Shown here: piece after piece, positions 9,391 through 14,272 of the stretch | Numbering within the stretch: the first letter of the stretch is position 1 | Layout: each line of letters opens with the position of its first letter | Origin: JBKJUK01 sp046590705 | GTDB lineage: Bacteria; Acidobacteriota; Thermoanaerobaculia; Gp7-AA8 | Reading direction: 5' to 3' | Assembly: GCA_046590705.1 (NCBI GenBank) | Contig: JBKJUK010000118.1 | Coordinates: 1 to 14,272, forward strand | Length of the DNA stretch: 14,272 nt | The notes under the pieces: generated by a model | Told to the model about the DNA's origin: nothing | The model's input: the letters and a program-made list of their open reading frames with translations, nothing else | Database searches by the model: none | Program-made: the position numbers and the translations under genes

Positions 9391-10509
9391 ATGAGCACCC
9401 CCTCCTTCCCCGTTGAACATTCCGATCCGGTCAATGCGCAGATTCTTGCCGTGTCGGAAGACAAGATCGCCGGCTTCGTGCGAAATCCGATCGGCGAAAT
9501 TGCCATGAAATCGGGCCTGCCGGCTGAGACGGTGATCGCGCGCATCAAGGCCATGCTTCGCGCAGGCACCATCCGACGCGTGCGCCAGACACTGATGGCT
9601 ACGAATCTGGCCGAGGGTGCGCTGGTGGCGTGGCAGCTGCCCGCTGAGAAGGTAGACGCCGCCTTCGACTTCATGTTCCGGCAGGATCCATTCTCGGGGC
9701 ATGTAGTCATTCGATCCACGGACGCAGCATCTCCCGGCTCCAACTACCGGCTCTGGACCACGGTGAAAGTACCGCAGGGCTTCTCGATCGAGTCCCACTG
9801 TGAACTCCTGCAGAAGAAGACCGGGGCCGAGCACTTCAGGATCATGCCGGCCCGGCGGATTTTCGCCCTGGGTGTGGGGCATGTGCGTCGCAAGGGAATG
9901 GAGCCCGGAAGCAGGTCCGAGGAACTCGCGGTGGTGAAGGACACCGTCAAAGTCGAGTTGTCGGATCTGGAGTGGCAGATTCTCGTCCCCTTGAAACGTG
10001 AATTTGAAGTGGACGAAATCTCGGAGAACTTGTGGGAAGGTCGAGCCATAGAAGCAGGCGTGTCGCTCGAAGAGTTCTACCGCGTCGCCGAAGATCTCAA
10101 CCAGCGCGGCGTGGTCGGCAGATTCTCGACGTTCCTGGAGCATGTGAAGCCGAGCGCGAGCGGCGAGCGGGTCACCCGTTTCAACGCTCTGTTTCACTGG
10201 GCCGTTCCGGAAGGACGGGAGCTCGAGGCAGGACGCGAGATCGGTCGCCATCACATCCTTACTCACTGTTACTGGCGTGAAGGCGGCCCGGAGTTCCGCA
10301 ACGTGAATATCATGGCTGTCGCGCACGGAACCGATAAGACAACGGTCCTCGCACACAAGGACGCCATCGATCGACATGTAGAGTCGATCGGCATCCCAGT
10401 CAGTTACACCAACGTGTTCTGGGGCGGCCGGAGCGAGATCAAACCATCAGAGATCGCGCCCTCGGAATATGCGAAGTGGCTCGAGTCCTTAGAAATTCGT
10501 AGCCAGTAA
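9391..10509 (+). CDS. Tandem Lrp/AsnC-like protein, AhbA/AhbB (siroheme decarboxylase)-like
   Basis: 372 residues made of two related halves. Half 1 (~13-165) has a winged-helix-like segment (IGEIAMKSGLPAETVIARIKAM...GTIRRV) and then a sheet domain with ALVAWQLP, GHVV (His ~104) and NYRLWTTV. Half 2 (~188-342) repeats the pattern: LSDLEWQIL, AEDLNQRGVVGRFS, ALFHWAVP, ILTHCYWRE (His ~292) and NIMAVAHG. The xxHCY and NLW-type motifs recall siroheme decarboxylase subunits AhbA and AhbB/NirDLGH, which convert siroheme to didecarboxysiroheme and share the Lrp/AsnC fold. A fused A+B arrangement is therefore plausible, but no other heme or d1 gene is nearby and the catalytic residues are not all obvious, so a DNA-binding regulator remains possible. 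No Shine-Dalgarno precedes ATG 9391; the region is heptamer repeat, yet the homologous segment starts just after it. Divergent from metH. Confidence 0.65.
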   Translation: MSTPSFPVEHSDPVNAQILAVSEDKIAGFVRNPIGEIAMKSGLPAETVIARIKAMLRAGTIRRVRQTLMATNLAEGALVAWQLPAEKVDAAFDFMFRQDPFSGHVVIRSTDAASPGSNYRLWTTVKVPQGFSIESHCELLQKKTGAEHFRIMPARRIFALGVGHVRRKGMEPGSRSEELAVVKDTVKVELSDLEWQILVPLKREFEVDEISENLWEGRAIEAGVSLEEFYRVAEDLNQRGVVGRFSTFLEHVKPSASGERVTRFNALFHWAVPEGRELEAGREIGRHHILTHCYWREGGPEFRNVNIMAVAHGTDKTTVLAHKDAIDRHVESIGIPVSYTNVFWGGRSEIKPSEIAPSEYAKWLESLEIRSQ

Positions 10510-10528
10510 TCGCAGCGTAGCTGGAGTG

Positions 10529-10572
10529 TGTGGCACAGGCAATCCTGCCTGTGGCAGGACGCAGAAGCCACA
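10529..10572. repeat. Short palindromic intergenic repeat
   Basis: ACAGGCA (10535-10541) and TGCCTGT (10546-10552) form a perfect 7-bp stem around ATCC. TGTGGC just before it and GCCACA at 10567-10572 add a second complementary pair. Twenty-five bases past the AhbA/B-like stop it could end that transcript, but no U-run follows. It resembles the highly repeated short palindromes of acidobacterial intergenic DNA, from memory only. Confidence 0.4.
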
Positions 10573-10657
10573 AGCCGCTACCTCCGAGGCGCAACTCCAC
10601 GACGTCGGGCCCCCCTCGCCTGATCGAGCAGAAAATCGACTCCCGAACGGGTGGACC

Positions 10658-10858
10658 CTACCATGAGCGTCCCAGGCCCAGTCGCGCCTCGCGCGAGTTC
10701 GGGCGCCGTGACAGAGCGTCGCGATAGTTCGCTTCTGCGGTGCGAAACTCTTTCTCTTTCGCGGTCAGTACTGCTTCAGCGATCCGCGCAGCTGTGCTTT
10801 CCGCTGCATACAGAGGAGAGGTTGCCGCACGAACTGATGTCACGCTACTCCAACTCAA
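10658..10858 (-). pseudogene. Possible decayed TPR-protein fragment
   Basis: Minus-strand frame from a TTG at 10858 to a stop at 10658, 66 codons. Its C-terminal part, EFRTAEANYRDALSRRPN followed by SREARLGLGRSW, fits a tetratricopeptide consensus closely (Y11, AL at 12-13, P32-type proline, then a second-repeat GLG), but the protein stops in what should be the second helix pair. There is no start codon with a ribosome binding site and no signal peptide. The simplest reading is a remnant of a larger TPR gene, cut at its 3' end where the intergenic repeat region begins. A genuine single-TPR small protein cannot be excluded. Confidence 0.3.
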
Positions 10859-10894
10859 ACCTCGAGTTCGAGAACTGAAATTTCTTCAGCAAAT

Positions 10895-10924
10895 AAAAAG
10901 CGCCCGATTGCTCGGGCGCTTTTC
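10895..10924 (-). terminator. Terminator after the M4 peptidase gene (bidirectional stem)
   Basis: AAAAGCGCCCGA (10896-10907) and TCGGGCGCTTTT (10912-10923) are perfectly complementary around TTGC. Read on the minus strand the stem is followed by TTTTTATTT, a good U-tract, 24 bases beyond the M4 stop. The plus-strand side also ends in TTTT, so it could stop readthrough from the left too. Confidence 0.85.
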
Positions 10925-10947
10925 GACTTCGTGTTGAAGAAGATGAC

Positions 10948-12564
10948 TCAGTTCACGCCGCAGGCGCTCCAGGCATTTGCTACCTGAACTGCCCACGCAC
11001 CGGTCGTGTCGAGTTCATTGGCGGACTTGATCCAGGCTGCGCGATTCTGAGCGTAGGTTGCGCCCGAAAGACCGACCAGATTCACCGTGTCGGCACGGAA
11101 AGCGATCTTCGCAGCTGCGTCGATGCCAAGTGCGGTCACGTTAATGGTGGTATGGGTGGTCACAACCGCACCGGCTGCGTCGCGGTGTACATTCTGACCA
11201 CCTACAGACAGAAGGTAGAAGACCTTGTTCTGCACACCGCTGTTGGTGTGCACGCCGTAGTTGTCAGCGCTGGTGAATTCCCAGAAACCTGTCTCTTTGT
11301 AAAAGTCGGGATCATTTTTGGTCGGAGGGTTTGCCATGTCGCGGATCATTCCCGTTCCTGACTTGTAGAGATCCTCACCGATTTTCCAGTCCGTTGCGTA
11401 CACCTTGCCACCAAAGCCGGTACGAGAGCCTGTGTAGAACTCCACCGCCACACCGAAGATATCGGAGAACGACTCGTTGGCAGCCCCTGACTCATTGTTG
11501 TAGGCCAGGTTCGAGGTACGCTCGGTGATGCCGTGCGTCATCTCATGGCCGACCACGTCGACCGAGTCAAACGGGTTGAAGGAAGTTCCGTCGCCGTCGC
11601 CGTAGGTCATTGACGAACCGTTCCAGAACGCGTTGTTGTAGTTACGGCCATAGTGCGTACGTGACAGCATGTATCCGCTACCGATGGTGGTGTTGCTCTT
11701 GTTGTCGATGCCGTCGCGGCCATGCTTCGCCAGAAAGTAATCGAGTGTCTTCTGAGCGAACCAGTGGGCGTCGACACCGATGCTGGCGCGATTAGCCAGC
11801 GAGCCGTCCGAGCCGAACTTTGTCGTGCCCGAGGTGTAGATCGTGCCGCTGCCTGACTGGCGGTTGTTGAGATCAGTCGTGCGAGAGTTATACGAAGCCG
11901 TTCCGTTCGCCGTAATCGTGTCATTCAGGTAATACGTCGTGCCGCTGCCCGAGATGTACAGATCCGCGACCGAGCCGGCGTAATAGCCTGCACCGGTCCC
12001 GATTCCTGTCTGCAGGTTGTTCATCCGCTCGATGGTGGCGCCGTTGTGCGCGTCGATGAGGATGAATTCCCTGCGTGGGTTGTCGGAAACTGCGTAACCA
12101 AAGGCATCGCTCTCGATGGTGTTGGTGATGTCGACGCGATAGGCAAGCTGATAGGCGTTGCCATTGGCGCGCGGAACGACCACGAGTTCAGAAGTGGCGA
12201 AGCCGTACTCACCAAAGCTGCTGCGCGCCGATGCGATTGCATCTGCGGTTGAGATGGAGGGTTTGCCATTCACATTGATGTTTTGAAGACGAACGTCGCC
12301 TCGTTCAGCGGCAAACGATCCACCAGGAAGCTCCTGGGTGACGATCTGCGACTGCAGAACCTTGACACCATCGGCAACCTGATCGAACACCGTGTGCTGA
12401 TGTCCGAGGTTGTCAGTGAAGGTGCGGTTGACGCGGAACTGCGTGGCGTCGAAACCTCTGCTCTGCAGACGCTTCGCGGCGCGGGCTTCGACGGCACGAT
12501 CACTCTGACCGAAACCGGTAACTGCAAATGTCATTGCCGCAACATAAACGAAGAACTTTTTCAT
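10948..12564 (-). CDS. Secreted M4-family (thermolysin-like) metallopeptidase
   Basis: 538-residue zinc endopeptidase precursor. A Sec signal peptide (residues 1-20, cleavage after TGFGQ or nearby) is followed by a propeptide of FTP and PepSY type (~25-185, with HTVFDQVADGVKVLQSQ). The catalytic domain begins near residue 190. Zinc and catalytic residues are visible: HEMTH at 340-344, the downstream glutamate in NESGAANESFSD (Glu364) and the thermolysin His231 counterpart in NYGVHTNSGVQNKVFY (His439). The chain ends just after the alpha-helical C-terminal subdomain with SACGVN, so no PKD or P-domain extension is present. It would degrade extracellular protein for nutrition. It lies 105 bases downstream of the S8 gene on the same strand, but a terminator in between suggests its own promoter. 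The start is the only Met with a signal peptide, though its ribosome binding site is weak. Confidence 0.92.
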   Translation of the reverse strand: MKKFFVYVAAMTFAVTGFGQSDRAVEARAAKRLQSRGFDATQFRVNRTFTDNLGHQHTVFDQVADGVKVLQSQIVTQELPGGSFAAERGDVRLQNINVNGKPSISTADAIASARSSFGEYGFATSELVVVPRANGNAYQLAYRVDITNTIESDAFGYAVSDNPRREFILIDAHNGATIERMNNLQTGIGTGAGYYAGSVADLYISGSGTTYYLNDTITANGTASYNSRTTDLNNRQSGSGTIYTSGTTKFGSDGSLANRASIGVDAHWFAQKTLDYFLAKHGRDGIDNKSNTTIGSGYMLSRTHYGRNYNNAFWNGSSMTYGDGDGTSFNPFDSVDVVGHEMTHGITERTSNLAYNNESGAANESFSDIFGVAVEFYTGSRTGFGGKVYATDWKIGEDLYKSGTGMIRDMANPPTKNDPDFYKETGFWEFTSADNYGVHTNSGVQNKVFYLLSVGGQNVHRDAAGAVVTTHTTINVTALGIDAAAKIAFRADTVNLVGLSGATYAQNRAAWIKSANELDTTGAWAVQVANAWSACGVN

Positions 12565-12624
12565 GCAGGTGAAACCTCGGCTGCCAGTGAGTGACTTCGC
12601 GGCTCAGCGCGAAACCTGGTTGAA

Positions 12625-12650
12625 GGAAAAGCCCGGCTCGCGCCGGGCTT
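12625..12650 (-). terminator. Terminator between the S8 and M4 peptidase genes
   Basis: On the minus strand AAGCCCGGC (12650-12642) and GCCGGGCTT (12637-12629) form a perfect 9-bp stem with a GCGA loop, ending in TTTT then CC. It lies 20 bases past the S8 stop, separating the two peptidase transcripts at least in part. Confidence 0.75.
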
Positions 12651-12669
12651 CAGAAAACATCCGCTGAAC

Positions 12670-14226
12670 TCATTTCCCTGTTTTCGCAACAGCAGCATCA
12701 GCGTTGACGATGCCGCGTCCGAAGGTGGTGTCGAATCCTGCTGCCCCGAGGTCCGTGCACGTCGAGAAGAGATAGCTCTCAACGGTAGTGTTGCTGAGTG
12801 CCGGATTGGCCGACCAGATCAACGCGACAACACCCGCAGCGTGCGGTGTGGCCATCGAGGTTCCGTCGTAATAGTCCCAGTCGCTGGTGCTGTTGAAGAG
12901 GCTGTTCGTCGAGCCCGTGGCAATTACCTGACCGGCCTCGAGGGAGAGCGAGACGGCCGGGATCCAGGTGCGACCATCGGCGGTCTTGTCAGTTCCCAGC
13001 GTTCCGGTGAAATCTCCGGCGACGTTGTTGTAGATGACCGCGGCGATTGCGCCCGCGTTCATGGCGTTAGTTACTTTGTCAGAAAAATTGATGGTCCCAC
13101 GCTGGATCAGCGCCACATTACCCGCCACAGTTGCCGGAAACTCACCTGCCTGGCCGAGTCCGCATTTGATGAAGATGTCAGTGATTCCAGCTGTCTTGCC
13201 CGCGAAGGTCATGCCGAAAGCAGTGGTCGAATTCACGCCTGCCTCTGATCCAGCTCCGGCTGGAACTGACGAAAGTACTCCCACTCCAGGTGCCACGACG
13301 TCGATTGCGCTACCCTTGTTGGAGAAGCTGGCGATGGCGTTGGCCTTGTCGACTGCGCCTACAGCAATGTTCACGGCGTATGCGGCGGGGTACGAGACTC
13401 TCGTTGCGCCGTCGTTTCCAGTTGCGGCTACAACGAGAGCACCTTTGGTGCGCATTTCCTTGTAGAAGTTCTCCTCGGTAATGGACTTGAGTCCGCCACC
13501 AAGGCTGAGGTTGATGATCTTTGCGAATTTAACCTCTACGAGGTAACGAACTCCGCGCATGATGTCAGCGCTGGAGCCACCGGTCGGTCCGAGGACGCGG
13601 GCGTGGACGAGAGGGGAAGTGTAAGCAACGCCATAAACACCAACGGCGTTGTTCGTGCCGAGGATTGTTCCAGCAACGTGCGTAGCGTGGGTTTCCGTGT
13701 CGAGTCCTCGGAAGTCACCGGAACCCGCACCCTTGCATGGAGCCGAGGCCGTGCCACCCACACAGTTGAAGGTGTTGGTGCCGAGTCTTGCCGAGATGTC
13801 GGGATGCTGGCTGTCAATCGACGTATCGGCCACACCGACGATGACTCCCCCCGTTTGGCCACGACCATGGACGGTCGTCGCTTTGGTGGTGATCAAGCCA
13901 TAGAGTCCGTTCGATGCCGTCGGCACCATCTGCGTGGTCGAGAGACCCATTTTGTAGCGCATAGGCACCTGCTCGACATACTCGACACGCGGACTGCGCG
14001 ACAGAGCCTCGAGGGCCTGCGGGTTACGAGTCGAGATGGAGATGGCGTTTTGCTGCGCGAACTCGCCAGTGACGCGTGCGCCCTGGGCTTTCACAGATGC
14101 AATGTCGTTCTGATTGAAGCCGCCGCGGAATGCGACGAAGTATTCACCATCGACTGCTTCCGGTCGTCCTGCGAACGCCAGGGTTGAAGAACAGAGCAGT
14201 ATTGCGATTGCCAGGAACTTTTTCAT
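12670..14226 (-). CDS. Secreted S8 subtilisin-like serine peptidase with PA domain
   Basis: 518 residues from ATG 14226, where MKKFLAIAILLCSSTLAFA begins a Sec signal peptide; the in-frame start at 14268 would add 14 charged residues before it and is unlikely. An I9-type propeptide (~28-86, GEYFVAFRGG ... RVEYVEQ) precedes the catalytic domain. The triad is Asp in VGVADTSID (~134), His in THATHVAGT (~180) and Ser in DGTSMATPH (~457); the oxyanion Asn is in AATGNDG (~271). HATHVAG replaces the more common HGTHVAG. A PA (protease-associated) domain of ~110 residues (~331-441, NVALIQRGTINFSDK, AAVIYNN) is inserted between the Asn and Ser motifs, as in lactocepin and plant-type subtilases. No C-terminal extension follows. 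A GGAG lies 11 bases before the ATG. It precedes a second secreted peptidase, suggesting a protein-scavenging locus. Confidence 0.93.
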   Translation of the reverse strand: MKKFLAIAILLCSSTLAFAGRPEAVDGEYFVAFRGGFNQNDIASVKAQGARVTGEFAQQNAISISTRNPQALEALSRSPRVEYVEQVPMRYKMGLSTTQMVPTASNGLYGLITTKATTVHGRGQTGGVIVGVADTSIDSQHPDISARLGTNTFNCVGGTASAPCKGAGSGDFRGLDTETHATHVAGTILGTNNAVGVYGVAYTSPLVHARVLGPTGGSSADIMRGVRYLVEVKFAKIINLSLGGGLKSITEENFYKEMRTKGALVVAATGNDGATRVSYPAAYAVNIAVGAVDKANAIASFSNKGSAIDVVAPGVGVLSSVPAGAGSEAGVNSTTAFGMTFAGKTAGITDIFIKCGLGQAGEFPATVAGNVALIQRGTINFSDKVTNAMNAGAIAAVIYNNVAGDFTGTLGTDKTADGRTWIPAVSLSLEAGQVIATGSTNSLFNSTSDWDYYDGTSMATPHAAGVVALIWSANPALSNTTVESYLFSTCTDLGAAGFDTTFGRGIVNADAAVAKTGK

Positions 14227-14272
14227 TGAAGGGCTTTCTCCGTAAGTTTTTTCCCGCGGTAGCGGCACCTGA

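Noticed and set aside
9346..10377. 343-codon minus-strand frame opposite the Lrp/AhbAB-like gene
   Set aside because: It is antisense to a frame with two recognisable Lrp-type halves; its start falls at no binding site and its end is translated heptamer repeat.
10530..10727. 65-codon ORF beginning MAQAILPVAG
   Set aside because: It is a translation of the ACAGGCA/TGCCTGT palindrome and adjacent intergenic DNA, with no ribosome binding site.
14227..14272. Terminator of an upstream gene or a promoter for S8 at the right edge
   Set aside because: The minus strand shows a short GC stretch followed by an A-run, not a U-run, and the window ends before enough sequence is available to judge.

Overview
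The window is GC-rich bacterial chromosome from a free-living heterotroph. The mix of a biosynthetic arginine decarboxylase, a full-length B12-dependent MetH, secreted S8 and M4 peptidases, a carboxypeptidase-like/TPR periplasmic protein and many palindromic intergenic repeats suggests an Acidobacteriota-type or similar uncultivated lineage. That assignment is an impression from gene content, not a demonstrated placement. There is no CRISPR array, transposase, rRNA or tRNA that I can see.

Layout. Positions 1-5174 are read rightward: speA (arginine decarboxylase, TTG start at 220), an exported CnaB-like/TPR protein with its own strong terminator, a 460-base gap filled by a large inverted-repeat element, a TerC/YgdQ-family membrane protein, and a small lipoprotein. 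The lipoprotein converges on metH (5225-8914, minus strand), with a hairpin between the two stops. metH and the next rightward gene (9391-10509, a tandem Lrp/AsnC-like protein resembling siroheme decarboxylase AhbA/AhbB) are divergent, and their intergenic region is the most information-rich part of the window. Positions 10510-10947 hold short palindromes, what looks like a decayed TPR-gene fragment, and a terminator. Two secreted peptidases then run leftward: S8 subtilase (12670-14226) followed by M4 thermolysin-like peptidase (10948-12564), each with its own terminator.

Main result. Upstream of metH on the minus strand there is a complete regulatory cassette: a sigma70-like promoter (TTGACT, 17-base spacer, TACATT), a SAM-II-like riboswitch aptamer that begins about where transcription should start, a candidate antiterminator stem, and an 11-bp intrinsic terminator with a U-tract directly before the start codon. 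This implies that S-adenosylmethionine, made from MetH's product, shuts down metH by premature termination. It also shows that the longer GTG-initiated reading frame of metH (from 8947) is wrong, because that GTG lies inside the terminator hairpin.

Secondary results are two members of one palindromic repeat family (3456-3635 and 9159-9308), the second enclosed by inverted arrays of a 7-base repeat, and a pair of direct repeats flanking speA.
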